Below are positions 53,083 through 62,464 of a stretch of 64,000 bases of DNA, piece by piece. Under the pieces are notes generated by a model that saw only the letters and a program-made list of their open reading frames with translations, did not search any database and had not been told where the DNA came from. The stretch is taken from contig JANXCS010000003.1 of the NCBI GenBank assembly GCA_025060105.1, forward strand, positions 211,341-275,340, given 5' to 3'. Both the position numbers and the translations under genes were made by a program. Origin of the DNA: Pseudothermotoga sp. (lineage in GTDB: Bacteria; Thermotogota; Thermotogae; Thermotogales; DSM-5069). How positions within the stretch are numbered: the stretch's first letter is position 1; the number at the start of each line of letters is the position of its first letter.

Positions 53083-54960
53083 TCACTTCCTACCGGTTGG
53101 TTTCAAGAATGGGAGCATGTACTTGAAGTTTGGCCAGTGATGGTAAGGCTGACAGTACATGTTCTCAGCTCCAGGATAGTTCGTCCAGTAGTATTCGTCC
53201 CACGCGATGACGCCAGGATAGTTGAACGTTGGAATTCCAGGCATCTCCTTCACCAGTAGCTTGAGGCCTTCAAGACCGATTTGAATGATCTTTTCGGTGT
53301 CGTTCCAATCTGTGTCCCTCAACTTCGCGATGATTTTGTCCATCTCGGGGTTGGTCCACCTTCCATAGTTCCCCCAAGGTGCGTTCTCCCCGATGGGTAC
53401 CAAATACTCAGAGTTGTAAGGATCGAACACTCTGTACAGGTCTGGATGACCCCCCCACGGCTCTGCTGCGGGCCAGTCCGTCGTGATCTCGAACTCGCCC
53501 CTCTGACCCAGCGTTGCCAGCGCGTCGGTGGTCATGACCGTCACATCGATACCGAACTTCTTCCATTCCTGCGAAACTGCGAAACCGTTCCTGTAGCTCG
53601 GGTGCGCCGGGTTCGTCGTCGTGAGGATCGTTATCGTCCAAGGTTTACCGTCGGGTAGCAACCATTTACCGGTCTTTGGATCTCGTTTGAATCCGTTCTT
53701 GATCAAGAGCTTTTCTGCAACGTCTGGAGCGTACTTGTACCAGCCTGGACCGAAGATCTTCTTGATCTCCTCTGGGTTGGTGGGAACGTTGTAACCTCTC
53801 TTCCTAGCGTACTCGGCGAGTCTCAGACTGGCCGTCGGATCGTACGGTTTGAACTTCTGACCACCACCGATATCGAGCTCGAAGTTCTTCAACCACTCTT
53901 CCATCTTCGTGAAATACCAATTATAGTAGGCGCTCGTGAGCGGTATGTGGATCGGGCTCAGCGTGACCGCACCGTCGAACGCGTTCGCAGCGTACTCGAC
54001 TATGTCTATGGCCAACAACAGCGCCCACCTGACTTCTGGGTTTTTGAAAGGTTCCACGGCGTTGTTGAAGTGCAGACCCGTCACGCACGGATCGATGTTC
54101 ACAGACCATGGAAATTCCCTTCTCCAAGCCCTAGCCGTGCTGACTCTCTGTAGCACGGCCCTCAAACCTTCCATCGTCAAGTCTGCCGCGTCCAGCTCGT
54201 GTCTCGCCATGGCGAGCACCTGTTGTTCTGCCGTACCGAAGGTCTGTATCAAGACGTACTTCGGCGCAGGTTTACCGTACAGCATACCAGTGGGTGTTCT
54301 CTGCCAATCTTCCCTCAGCTCCCACAGCGTCCAGTATCCACCTGGATCGTAAGCTTTCAACACGTATGGACCAGTTCCTACTGGTGGGTTGAATTCGAAG
54401 GTCATCGGGTCTTGAACCTTTTCGAACACGTGTTTCGGCAAAATCCTGAGCGCACCCCACCTGTCCAAAAGGTACGCATGGAACCTGGAGTTCGGTGAAG
54501 TCAATTTCAGCACAACCGTGTAATCGTCGATCTTCTTCACCTCAGCCACAGACTGCATCTGCGCATTGTAGCTCATACCCGGCGTCTTTTTGATCAGCTC
54601 GATCGTGTAGACCACGTCGTCCGCCGTGAACGGAACACCGTCGCTCCAGTAGACGCCTTTGCGTAGCTTGATCGTCAGTTCTGTGAAGTTTTTGTTGTAT
54701 ATGGGTGGTTCTGCCGCCAGAGCGTTGATGATCTGACCAGTCGCGTACTCAACACACCACAGCGGTTCCAAAAGCAAGTTCTGAATGCCTCTGTCTTGCC
54801 AGCGCCATCCAGCCCACAAGTTGAAGTTGCCCGGTGTTCCAACACGACCGGTCAGCTGGTTCGCGATGAACGTCTCATGCCTCGGCACACCTGCGGCGAG
54901 TTGCGAGAAAGCAAGGCAAGTCAAGCTCAAAAGAGCGAGCGTCAAGAGCACTTTCCTCAT
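53083..54960 (-). CDS. Oligopeptide-type ABC transporter substrate-binding protein (xylo-oligosaccharide, second system)
   Basis: A 625-residue secreted SBP_bac_5 receptor with signal peptide MRKVLLTLALLSLTCLAFS. Family segments include LTIKLRKGVYWSDGVPFTAD near residue 100, FEFNPPVGTGPYVLKAY and NPEVRWALLLAIDIVEYA. Gene order after it (two permeases, two ATPases, GH3, CE7) equals the T. maritima TM0071-TM0077 locus, whose binding protein recognises xylo-oligosaccharides. It is the first gene of a leftward operon of about 12 kb; the start is ATG at 54960 with GAGGGGGTG upstream. The promoter is at 54996-55024. Confidence 0.9.
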   Translation of the reverse strand: MRKVLLTLALLSLTCLAFSQLAAGVPRHETFIANQLTGRVGTPGNFNLWAGWRWQDRGIQNLLLEPLWCVEYATGQIINALAAEPPIYNKNFTELTIKLRKGVYWSDGVPFTADDVVYTIELIKKTPGMSYNAQMQSVAEVKKIDDYTVVLKLTSPNSRFHAYLLDRWGALRILPKHVFEKVQDPMTFEFNPPVGTGPYVLKAYDPGGYWTLWELREDWQRTPTGMLYGKPAPKYVLIQTFGTAEQQVLAMARHELDAADLTMEGLRAVLQRVSTARAWRREFPWSVNIDPCVTGLHFNNAVEPFKNPEVRWALLLAIDIVEYAANAFDGAVTLSPIHIPLTSAYYNWYFTKMEEWLKNFELDIGGGQKFKPYDPTASLRLAEYARKRGYNVPTNPEEIKKIFGPGWYKYAPDVAEKLLIKNGFKRDPKTGKWLLPDGKPWTITILTTTNPAHPSYRNGFAVSQEWKKFGIDVTVMTTDALATLGQRGEFEITTDWPAAEPWGGHPDLYRVFDPYNSEYLVPIGENAPWGNYGRWTNPEMDKIIAKLRDTDWNDTEKIIQIGLEGLKLLVKEMPGIPTFNYPGVIAWDEYYWTNYPGAENMYCQPYHHWPNFKYMLPFLKPTGRK

Positions 54961-54995
54961 GAATACACCCCCTCGTTTTTTTACTTGCTGAAAAA

Positions 54996-55024
54996 ATTAT
55001 AATTCCAACGTATCACTTTACCAA
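54996..55024 (-). promoter_or_regulatory. Promoter of the xylo-oligosaccharide transport/xylosidase operon
   Basis: On the minus strand TTGGTA (55024-55019) and a perfect TATAAT (55001-54996) are 17 nt apart, ending 36 nt upstream of the binding-protein start codon. The other half of this 218-nt divergent space is AT-rich and carries a possible reverse gyrase promoter (TTGCAA at 55116, TAATAT at 55141, 19-nt spacing). Confidence 0.75.
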
Positions 55025-55178
55025 ACTCTATTTTCATCTATGTACGGCGAGTATGACCAATGATCAGCGAAATTGGTGATTTATTTGTCGATTTCGTTTG
55101 AATTCTTTTATTTTCTTGCAAAATCTGTTTCGAACGCATTTAATATTAAAATGCAGTTACTGAGCGGGGTGATGGAAG

Positions 55179-58100
55179 ATGGCTTTGGCTCTGTTCGAAG
55201 CGTTATGTCCAAACTGTGGTGGAAGGATCGATACAGACAGACTCGAAAAGGGGTTGGCTTGTGAGAGGTGCCTTCCCCATCCAGCCGAAGGGCATCTGTG
55301 TGAACTTTTGGAGCAAAAACTCCAATACACACAGGTTTGTGAACTTCTAGATCGAGAAAAAAAGTTCATAAAGTTCTTCACCGAGAAGATGAACAATCCA
55401 CCTTGGTCTTTGCAGAAACTGTGGGCGAAGAGGATCTTTCAAGGACAAAGTTTTGCGATAGTCGCTCCGACTGGTGTTGGCAAAACCACTTTCGGTGCCA
55501 CGATGGCGTGCTTTTTGGAAGGTAAATCTTACATCATCGTACCAACGCGTACTTTGCTCGATCAGGTCAAGAGACAATGCAAAAGTTTTTCAGAAAAGAG
55601 AATCGTAGCCTACAGCGGGAAGAAGGGCGAGAAGGACAGTATAAAACGGGGTGATTTCGATATTTTGATCACGACCAATGCGTTCTTATCCCACAACTTT
55701 GAACTTCTTCAAGACAAAGTCTTCGATTTCATCTTCATCGATGATACCGATTCGTTCTTGAAATCAGGTAAGAACATCGACAAGGTGTTTCTTTTGCTCG
55801 GTTTTACGCATCAACAACTCGAGTCGATCATGAAGGGACAAATCCAAGAGCCGTTCAAACCCAAGGGGGTCTTGGTCGTTTCTTCCGCCACGCTCAAACC
55901 CAAGACGAACCGAGCGATTCTTTTCAGAAAAGCTCTCGGCTTTGAAGTTTCTCCAGTGCGTGTTTCACTCAGAAACGTTTTGGACTGTTTCCAGATAGTG
56001 AAAGACGAAGAGGAAGCCTTGCAGCAGCTTCCAAATTGGATCGAGCGTTTCGGAAAGGGTGGGCTCGTTTATGTGAGTCTGGAGTTCGGCAGAAGAGGTG
56101 TGAAGAGCATCGTAGACGGATTGAGAGAGTGTGGTTTGAAGGTCGTGAGCTACGAAGATTTCAACGCTGAGGAATTCCGAAAAGGTGGTTTCGATGTTGC
56201 GGTTGGTATCTCCGTATCGAACAACAGTTTGGTTCGAGGAATCGATCTACCCGACGTCATCAGGTACGCCATCTTTTTGGATGTACCTCACATCTCTTTT
56301 CCTTTGAAGTTGGACAGCCCCAGCGTTCAAAGATCTCTGTTACTCGCTTTGAGGGAGTTCGTTGAGGATGAACGTGTTGATAAATATTTGACGATTTTGC
56401 ATTCTCAGCGCAAACCAAGCACGGCTTTTTCACAGGAAATTTCAAGTTTTCTGAGAAAGTATCTCGCCGACCCTTCAATTTTCGAAAGATTGAAAAGCAG
56501 TGAAACTCTATTGTTAGAAGATCGGGAAGGTGAATCGTTCATACGTCTGGCAGATCCGGCAACGTACCTACAGGCCTCGGGGAGAACTTCTCGAATGTTC
56601 GCAGGTGGTGTGAGCAGGGGCATAAGTCTTGTGGTATGCTGGAACGAAAGGCTTCTGAACAACCTCAAGAAGAGATTGAGGCTGTTTTTCGAAGACTTAG
56701 ATTTCGTTGACGCGAAAGAAGTAGATTGGCAAAGAGAGCTAAAGAGAGTGGACGAAGATAGGCTCACTGTGAAGAAATTGTCGGCGGAAGGATCGCACTC
56801 GCAACCGAATGTGAGATCGACACTCATCGTCGTGGAATCACCGAACAAAGCCAGAACGATCGCGCGCTTTTTTGGAACGCCACAGGTGAGGCTCGTTGAG
56901 AATTTAGTCGTGTGGGAAACGACCACGGGAGATCGCCTGATCGCCATCACCGCATCCTTGGGTCACGTGTTCGATTTGGTGGAAGATGAAGGTCTCTACG
57001 GAGTTTTAGAACTGGATGATCTTTATCTTCCTGTATATTCAAGTATCAAGGTCTGTGAGGAGTGCGGTGAACAGACAACCAATCGAGTTTGTTCGAAGAA
57101 ACACGCTCAGATCTCGGACAAATTGGACTTCGTTCGAGCGCTCAGGAAACTTTCAATTCAATTCGATGAAGTTTTGATCGCGACGGACCCAGACGCTGAA
57201 GGTGAAAAGATCGCTTACGATCTAACGTTAGCTTTGAAACCTTTCAACGCCAACGTCAAACGTTCGGAGTTCCACGAAGTCACGAAGATAGCATTCAAAA
57301 AGGCGATCGATTCACCAAGGATGCTCAACGATAATCTCGTCAAAGCCCAGATAGCACGCAGGGTACTCGACAGGTGGGTGGGTTTCTCCCTCTCCAGCGA
57401 GCTTTGGAGAGTTTTTCGAAGGTACGATCTTTCAGCTGGTAGGGTCCAAACACCTGTTCTGGGATGGATCATAGAAAGAACAGAAAATTTCAAACAGAAA
57501 AAAGCTCTGTTGCGCTTGCTCGCCAAGGACGAAAAAGGGAACAGTCTGTGGCTCGATTTGCAGATCGATGATCCATCTTCCGCCAGAAAAATGGCCGATC
57601 GAATTCTGAAAAGAAAGCTGAAAGTGAAGGAACGTTTCGAAGAAATCCTCCAACCGCCTTCGCCCCACAACACCGCCACCGTTCTGAGTGAGCTCGGAAC
57701 GAAGTTCAACACTTCCGATTTGATGGAAACTCTCCAACAGCTCTTCGAACAGGGTTTGATCACTTACCATCGCACTGACAGCTTCACAGTTTCCGAAACG
57801 GGTGTGAAACTCGCAGAACAGATCATCTTGGAAAAGTTCAGCAGAGACCTTTTCCATCCCAGGCGATATCCCTCAACTGGCGCCCATGAATGTATCAGGA
57901 TCGTCAAGAACCTGACGCCCAAAGAGCTGAAACTATGGATAGAGCTCGGAAAGGTGGATTTCTCACGTCCAAACCTCGCGATGACTTTGTATTCTACCAT
58001 TTATGAAAGGTTCATCGCCTCCCAGATGAAACCTGTTAAGGTGCTGAAGAAAAAGCTGCAACTTGAACTCGACTCCAACCATTACGAGTGGGTGATCATC

Positions 58101-58514
58101 GATAGCGTGATCGAACACGGCTTCGATCTGGTCTTACCTATCAAAACACAGCGTGTGGGGGACGAACCTTTCATAGCTTTCTTCAAAATCGATCTGATGC
58201 CCAAAGTTTTCCCCTTCACACAGGGTAGTCTCATCGAGCAGATGCGACAGAGAGGTCTCGGCAGACCATCCACTTACGCCAAGATCGTTCAGAACTTGCT
58301 CGAGCGCGGTTACGTTGTCCAAAAAGGTGGGTATCTGTTCGCCACGGAACTTGGAAGAAAGGTCTTTGAGTGGTTGAGCGAGCACTATCTGTATTTCGTC
58401 AGTGAATCGCTAACGCGAGAGCTTGAGGAAAAATCGGATGAAATAGAGCGTGGATCGTTGAACCATTTGGATTTACTGAAGTCTTTGAGAAAAAACCTTC
58501 CGTTCACCAGTTGA
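55179..58514 (+). CDS. rgy: Reverse gyrase
   Basis: A 1111-residue helicase-topoisomerase I fusion that introduces positive supercoils; it is the hallmark protein of hyperthermophiles. Zinc finger 1 is Cys10-Cys13-Cys28-Cys31. The helicase module has Walker A APTGVGKTTFG and a DDTD box in place of the common DDVD, and ends with an ASGRTSRM motif VI. The topoisomerase part has TOPRIM VVESPNKARTIARFFG, a second cysteine cluster in CEECGEQTTNRVC, DPDAEGE, and catalytic Tyr863 in GLITYHRTDS. The start is ATG at 55179 after GGGGTGAT. It is transcribed alone, divergently from the xylan operon. Thermotogales are thought to have obtained it from archaea. Confidence 0.98.
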   Translation: MALALFEALCPNCGGRIDTDRLEKGLACERCLPHPAEGHLCELLEQKLQYTQVCELLDREKKFIKFFTEKMNNPPWSLQKLWAKRIFQGQSFAIVAPTGVGKTTFGATMACFLEGKSYIIVPTRTLLDQVKRQCKSFSEKRIVAYSGKKGEKDSIKRGDFDILITTNAFLSHNFELLQDKVFDFIFIDDTDSFLKSGKNIDKVFLLLGFTHQQLESIMKGQIQEPFKPKGVLVVSSATLKPKTNRAILFRKALGFEVSPVRVSLRNVLDCFQIVKDEEEALQQLPNWIERFGKGGLVYVSLEFGRRGVKSIVDGLRECGLKVVSYEDFNAEEFRKGGFDVAVGISVSNNSLVRGIDLPDVIRYAIFLDVPHISFPLKLDSPSVQRSLLLALREFVEDERVDKYLTILHSQRKPSTAFSQEISSFLRKYLADPSIFERLKSSETLLLEDREGESFIRLADPATYLQASGRTSRMFAGGVSRGISLVVCWNERLLNNLKKRLRLFFEDLDFVDAKEVDWQRELKRVDEDRLTVKKLSAEGSHSQPNVRSTLIVVESPNKARTIARFFGTPQVRLVENLVVWETTTGDRLIAITASLGHVFDLVEDEGLYGVLELDDLYLPVYSSIKVCEECGEQTTNRVCSKKHAQISDKLDFVRALRKLSIQFDEVLIATDPDAEGEKIAYDLTLALKPFNANVKRSEFHEVTKIAFKKAIDSPRMLNDNLVKAQIARRVLDRWVGFSLSSELWRVFRRYDLSAGRVQTPVLGWIIERTENFKQKKALLRLLAKDEKGNSLWLDLQIDDPSSARKMADRILKRKLKVKERFEEILQPPSPHNTATVLSELGTKFNTSDLMETLQQLFEQGLITYHRTDSFTVSETGVKLAEQIILEKFSRDLFHPRRYPSTGAHECIRIVKNLTPKELKLWIELGKVDFSRPNLAMTLYSTIYERFIASQMKPVKVLKKKLQLELDSNHYEWVIIDSVIEHGFDLVLPIKTQRVGDEPFIAFFKIDLMPKVFPFTQGSLIEQMRQRGLGRPSTYAKIVQNLLERGYVVQKGGYLFATELGRKVFEWLSEHYLYFVSESLTRELEEKSDEIERGSLNHLDLLKSLRKNLPFTS

Positions 58515-58531
58515 CGTCTCGGTGCTACAAT
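58503..58531 (+). promoter_or_regulatory. Candidate promoter of the PiT-family gene
   Basis: TTCACC (58503-58508) and TACAAT (58526-58531) are 17 nt apart; the -35 lies in the last codons of reverse gyrase. A second reading, TTGACG at 58511 with TATACT at 58531, has only 14-nt spacing and is less likely. Confidence 0.45.
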
Positions 58532-58568
58532 ATACTCCACATAACTTTGCACCTAGAGGTGGTAACAC

Positions 58569-59498
58569 ATGTGGTACGTGCTTTCGTCCATCTTTTTAGG
58601 CTGGACATTGGGCGCGAACAACACGGCCTCGATCTTTGGACCAGGCATCGTGGCTGGCACCTTCCACCACAGAAAGATCCTGCTGGTTGGCTCGATCTTC
58701 GTCGTGCTCGGTGCTTTGCTCAACGGTCAGGAAGGTTTGAAGAACGTTTCCTCGCTCGCCTCCGCACACCCTCACGATGGTATGCTGGTTTTGATCTGCG
58801 CGGCACTCACGATGCTTACACTCACAAAACTCGGCTTTCCGGCATCCGCCACGCAGACGGTCTTCGGTGGCATGGTCGGTGTCGGTTTGGTGAGGATGGG
58901 TGTAGCGAGCATGAGATGGTCAACGATAGCCAAATTCTTGACCTTCTGGCTCATCACACCACTCTTCGCCGTCATGGTCGCCTTCTTCGCTTTCCACATC
59001 CTCGCCTTTTTCTTCAGAAAGATCAGAAAGACCCAGTTTCAGGATGCTTTCATCTACATTTCATCTTGGCTCACAGCACTCTACGATGCTTACGCACTCG
59101 GTGCGAACAACGTGGCGAACGTCACAGGACCTGTGCTGAATCAACTTCCTTCGATACGTTTCGCCACACTGCTTGGAGGTTTCGCCATCGCTCTTGGAGT
59201 TGTGACGAGTAGCAAGAAGGTCATAGACACCGTAGGAAAGCAGATCGTTCTTTTGGACCACTTCTCTTCGCTCGTCGCCATGTTGGCTCAAGCAATCAGC
59301 CTTTGGACTTTCAGTTTGATCGGTGTTCCCGTCGCGGCATCGCAAGCGATAGTCGGTGGGATCATCGGTGTTGGTTTGGCTCGAGGCGTGAAGCTTTCCA
59401 GTAAAAAGACCGTGCTCGAAATGGTGGGAGCTTGGCTCCTATCACCGCTCGTTTCCGCCGTGTTCACAGCGCTCATTTGTAGGTTGGTTTTGGTATAG
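58569..59498 (+). CDS. PiT-family inorganic phosphate (or sulfate) permease
   Basis: A 309-residue membrane protein with two inverted PiT repeats. Each repeat starts with the GANN signature: GWTLGANNTASIFGPGIVAG near residue 10 and AYALGANNVANVTGPVLNQL near residue 175. The paired GFPASATQTVFGGMVGVGL and GVPVAASQAIVGGIIGVGLA segments complete the ion site. PiT proteins carry phosphate with H+ or Na+, some carry sulfate; the sequence does not decide. The start is ATG at 58569 after TAGAGGTGG. The promoter of the TRAP operon lies in its 3' end. Confidence 0.9.
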   Translation: MWYVLSSIFLGWTLGANNTASIFGPGIVAGTFHHRKILLVGSIFVVLGALLNGQEGLKNVSSLASAHPHDGMLVLICAALTMLTLTKLGFPASATQTVFGGMVGVGLVRMGVASMRWSTIAKFLTFWLITPLFAVMVAFFAFHILAFFFRKIRKTQFQDAFIYISSWLTALYDAYALGANNVANVTGPVLNQLPSIRFATLLGGFAIALGVVTSSKKVIDTVGKQIVLLDHFSSLVAMLAQAISLWTFSLIGVPVAASQAIVGGIIGVGLARGVKLSSKKTVLEMVGAWLLSPLVSAVFTALICRLVLV

Positions 59499-59505
59499 TT
59501 ATAAT
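59477..59505 (+). promoter_or_regulatory. Candidate promoter of the TAXI-TRAP operon
   Basis: A perfect TATAAT at 59500-59505 lies just after the PiT stop codon and 46 nt upstream of the binding-protein start. TTGTAG at 59477-59482 is 17 nt upstream of it, but is a weak -35. Confidence 0.5.
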
Positions 59506-59551
59506 ATGTTGAGAATTATATTGAGAACTTAATCTTCAAGGAGGTGAAATT

Positions 59552-60514
59552 GTGAAGAAGTTGCTGGTTGTACTTTTGTTGGTTGGACTTTTGAGCGTTT
59601 CGATGGCTCAGAAATGGCCCGCACAGCTCAGGTTCGTTTCTGGTCCATCTGGAGGAACTTGGTTCGCGCTCGGTGGTACGCTCGCAGGCATGTGGTCTGA
59701 AACGGTCATACCCATGACCAGCGGAACCGGTGGAGGTACCGCCAACATCCTCACCATCTCGAGGGCTCAAGCGGACATAGGCCTGACGACCCTTTCTGTT
59801 TTCAACGCGGCCGTTAAAGGGATCGATCCGTTCAAAGAACCAGTGAAGGGTACCGTGCTGTTCGCCAACCTCTACAGACAATACGCTTACTTCATCATGA
59901 GGAAAGACTACGCCACGAAGAACGGTATCAAGACTTTGGGCGATGTCATCAAAAAGAGACTGCCCATCAGGTTCGCAACGCTCACGCCTGGGACTGCTTC
60001 AGAGTTCGTCATCAGGTTGCTCTTCGAAAAAGGTTACGGTGTGAGCTGGTCGGACATCAAGTCTTGGGGTGGTAGAGTCGAGTTCGCTTCTTACACGGAC
60101 GGAGCCAACTTGCTGTGCGACAACCATCTGGACATGTTCGCGTTCCAGATAAGCAGGGTGGCGTCGGTCATCATGGACATAGAGAGCAGGATCGAAGTGG
60201 TCATTCTCCCAGTGGACGATGAAGCCATCCAGAAACTGGCAGAATATCTCGGAACGACGAAGTTCTTCATCGAACCCGGCATTTACAAGAGCGTCACTCA
60301 ACCTGTTCAAACCGTCGGTGACTACACATGTCTGGTGATAAGACAGGACCTACCGGAAGATCTCGTGTACAAACTTGCCGAAGCGCTTTGGAACAGAAAA
60401 GAACAGATCGCGAAGGCTTTCACCGACATGGCCGAGCTCAACCCGAAGGAAGCCATCAGTGAAGGAGTCCCCGCACATCCCGGTGCTGTGAGCTTCTGGT
60501 CGAAACAGAAATGA
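59552..60514 (+). CDS. TAXI-family TRAP transporter solute-binding protein
   Basis: A 320-residue secreted receptor with signal peptide ending LLSVSMA. The mature protein begins with the diagnostic LRFVSGPSGGTWFALGGTLA, and later SGTGGGTANILTISRAQADI and TPGTASEFVIRLLFEKGYG are the conserved TAXI segments. TAXI proteins feed secondary TRAP permeases driven by ion gradients; ligands include glutamate, glutamine or other organic acids, but the ligand is unknown here. The start is GTG at 59552 with GGAGGTG upstream. The fused permease gene follows 49 nt later across a perfect hairpin. Confidence 0.92.
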   Translation: MKKLLVVLLLVGLLSVSMAQKWPAQLRFVSGPSGGTWFALGGTLAGMWSETVIPMTSGTGGGTANILTISRAQADIGLTTLSVFNAAVKGIDPFKEPVKGTVLFANLYRQYAYFIMRKDYATKNGIKTLGDVIKKRLPIRFATLTPGTASEFVIRLLFEKGYGVSWSDIKSWGGRVEFASYTDGANLLCDNHLDMFAFQISRVASVIMDIESRIEVVILPVDDEAIQKLAEYLGTTKFFIEPGIYKSVTQPVQTVGDYTCLVIRQDLPEDLVYKLAEALWNRKEQIAKAFTDMAELNPKEAISEGVPAHPGAVSFWSKQK

Positions 60515-60516
60515 TC

Positions 60517-60547
60517 CGTGGGGGGTTTAAACCCCCCACGAACTTTT
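60517..60547 (+). terminator. Terminator-like palindrome between TRAP receptor and permease genes
   Basis: CGTGGGGGGTTT and AAACCCCCCACG form a perfect 24-nt palindrome (60517-60540) followed by AACTTTTTT. It resembles a real terminator, but the permease gene begins 17 nt later with its own ribosome binding site, so it probably sets a high receptor-to-permease ratio by partial termination. Confidence 0.78.
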
Positions 60548-60563
60548 TTACGAGGTGATTCAG

Positions 60564-62417
60564 ATGCGAAAACTCAAGGGAGCAACGTACTATTTCGCGT
60601 TCTTTTCACTCATCGCCATGGGCATATTCCACCTCTACACCGCCATCTTCGGAACGTTCGAAGCTTACTTACAGAGGAACATCCACTTGATCTTCGCCTT
60701 ACCACTCGCGTTCATCTTCTATCCAGCAACGCAGAAGAGTCCCAAAGACAGAGTGCCTTGGTACGATTGGCTGTTGTTGATTTTGGCCGTTCTGCCGTGT
60801 TTGTATGCGATCGTCAACTATGAAACGATCATCTACCGCATGGTTCAAGTGGAGGAAGTCACCCCAGCCCAGATCTTGCTCGGCACCCTTTTGATAATCC
60901 TCATCCTCGAAGCTACAAGAAGGATCGTCGGACTGGCGCTCGCCATTCTGGCCGCAGCCTCGGTCCTCTACATGTACGTAGGCCATCTTCTACCAGGTCA
61001 GTTCAAAGGCATGTACGTCACGTACGACAGGATCGTCGAACATTTGTATCTAACTGGTGAGGGGATCTTCTCCACACCGCTTGGAGTTTCCGCCACCTAC
61101 GTGATGATCTTCCTCATCCTTGGAGGATTCCTCGAACACAGCGGCGTCGGAGAGTACTTCATGGATCTGTCAAAGTCGTTCGCCGGTAAGGCCACGGGTG
61201 GTCCTGCGAAGATCGCCGTGGTGGGTTCGGCACTCTTTGGGAGTATTTCAGGTTCCGCCGTCGCGAACGTCTATGCGACAGGTACCTTCACCATACCGAT
61301 GATGAAACAACTTGGCTTTTCACCAATCTTCGCCGGTGCGGTCGAAGCGGTGGCGAGCAGTGGTGGTCAGATCATGCCACCGATCATGGGTGCAGCCGCG
61401 TTCATCATGGCTTCGTTTTTGGGAATCCCTTACAAACAAGTGATGATCGCCGCACTCGTTCCAGCGATACTCTATTATTTCTACGTCTTCATGTCCGTCC
61501 ACGCACGCGCAGTGAAACTCGGCTTGAGAGGATTACCAGACGAGATGATCCCTTCCATCAAGCAGGTGCTGAAAAAGCTCTACGTGCTCGCACCGATAGT
61601 CGTTCTGGTCGTCATGATCATGCAGGGTTATACCCCCATGAGCGCCGCCATGGCTGGCATAATCGTGAGCTGGTTCGTTTCACTTTTGGATAAAAAACAC
61701 CGCATGGGACCAAAAGGCATTCTGGACGCCATCTACGACGGTTCGAAGAACGTCTTCGTCGTCGCCATAGCTTGCGCCGCGGCAGGTATCGTCGTTGGAG
61801 CCGTGACGCTCACAGGTATCGGTTTCAAACTGGTGAGCTTCATCTTCTCACTGGCGCAGAACATACCGTTCCTAGCACTCTTCATGGTCATGCTCATGGC
61901 CATCGTGCTGGGTATGGGTCTTCCCACGACGGCCGCTTACATAGTCGCTTCGGCGCTCGCAGTACCCGCGCTGATACGACTAGGCTTTCAAGCGATGCCG
62001 GCACACATGTTCGTCTTTTACTACGCAGTCTTTTCCGCCATCACTCCGCCCGTCGCACTCGCCGCCTACGCCGCAAGCTCCATCTCTGGCGCCAAGCCTG
62101 CAGAGACGGGTTATCAAGCCTTCAGACTCGGTCTACTGGCCATGATCATACCCTTCGCCTTCATGTACGATCCAGGCTTCCTGCTACAGGCCAATTGGAC
62201 CAAGAACATAGTCGCACTCGTGGCTGGTATCGTTTCGGCGATGGCACTCAGCTACGCTCTGGAAGGTTTCTTCAAAACCAAACTGAACATCCTCACAAGA
62301 ACCTTGTTCGCTCTCATCGGTGTGTTGGTACTGTTTCCAAACACTCTACTGAGAATTTTTTCTATACTCGCCTTCATCGCTTTGTACGTCAGTTTATATC
62401 TGAAAAAGTCAACTTGA
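60564..62417 (+). CDS. TRAP transporter fused permease (4TM-12TM)
   Basis: A 617-residue membrane protein joining the small DctQ-like and large DctM-like subunits, the usual partner of TAXI receptors. The large part begins near residue 115; signature segments are FSTPLGVSATYVMIFLILGG, GSALFGSISGSAVANVYATG, and AVEAVASSGGQIMPPIMGAA, and LGMGLPTTAAYIVASAL in the second half. The start is ATG at 60564, 8 nt after GAGG; the in-frame GTG at 60555 overlaps that site. It transports an organic acid with Na+ or H+. A strong terminator overlaps its stop codon. Confidence 0.93.
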   Translation: MRKLKGATYYFAFFSLIAMGIFHLYTAIFGTFEAYLQRNIHLIFALPLAFIFYPATQKSPKDRVPWYDWLLLILAVLPCLYAIVNYETIIYRMVQVEEVTPAQILLGTLLIILILEATRRIVGLALAILAAASVLYMYVGHLLPGQFKGMYVTYDRIVEHLYLTGEGIFSTPLGVSATYVMIFLILGGFLEHSGVGEYFMDLSKSFAGKATGGPAKIAVVGSALFGSISGSAVANVYATGTFTIPMMKQLGFSPIFAGAVEAVASSGGQIMPPIMGAAAFIMASFLGIPYKQVMIAALVPAILYYFYVFMSVHARAVKLGLRGLPDEMIPSIKQVLKKLYVLAPIVVLVVMIMQGYTPMSAAMAGIIVSWFVSLLDKKHRMGPKGILDAIYDGSKNVFVVAIACAAAGIVVGAVTLTGIGFKLVSFIFSLAQNIPFLALFMVMLMAIVLGMGLPTTAAYIVASALAVPALIRLGFQAMPAHMFVFYYAVFSAITPPVALAAYAASSISGAKPAETGYQAFRLGLLAMIIPFAFMYDPGFLLQANWTKNIVALVAGIVSAMALSYALEGFFKTKLNILTRTLFALIGVLVLFPNTLLRIFSILAFIALYVSLYLKKST

Positions 62418-62442
62418 AAGGCGCCCGAGTGGCGCCTTTTTT
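62417..62442. terminator. Bidirectional terminator between convergent genes
   Basis: AAAGGCGCC and GGCGCCTTT form a 9-bp stem with loop CGAGT, followed on the plus strand by further T residues. The symmetry with A-tract and T-tract lets it end both the TRAP operon and the leftward epimerase gene (stop at 62465). Confidence 0.88.
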
Positions 62443-62464
62443 CACAAGCTTTACTCAATGAAGC

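Noticed and set aside
53030-53086. N-terminal extension of the OppB-like permease
   Set aside because: It is encoded by the intercistronic stem-loop, overlaps the previous gene, and TTG at 53029 has an optimal ribosome binding site.
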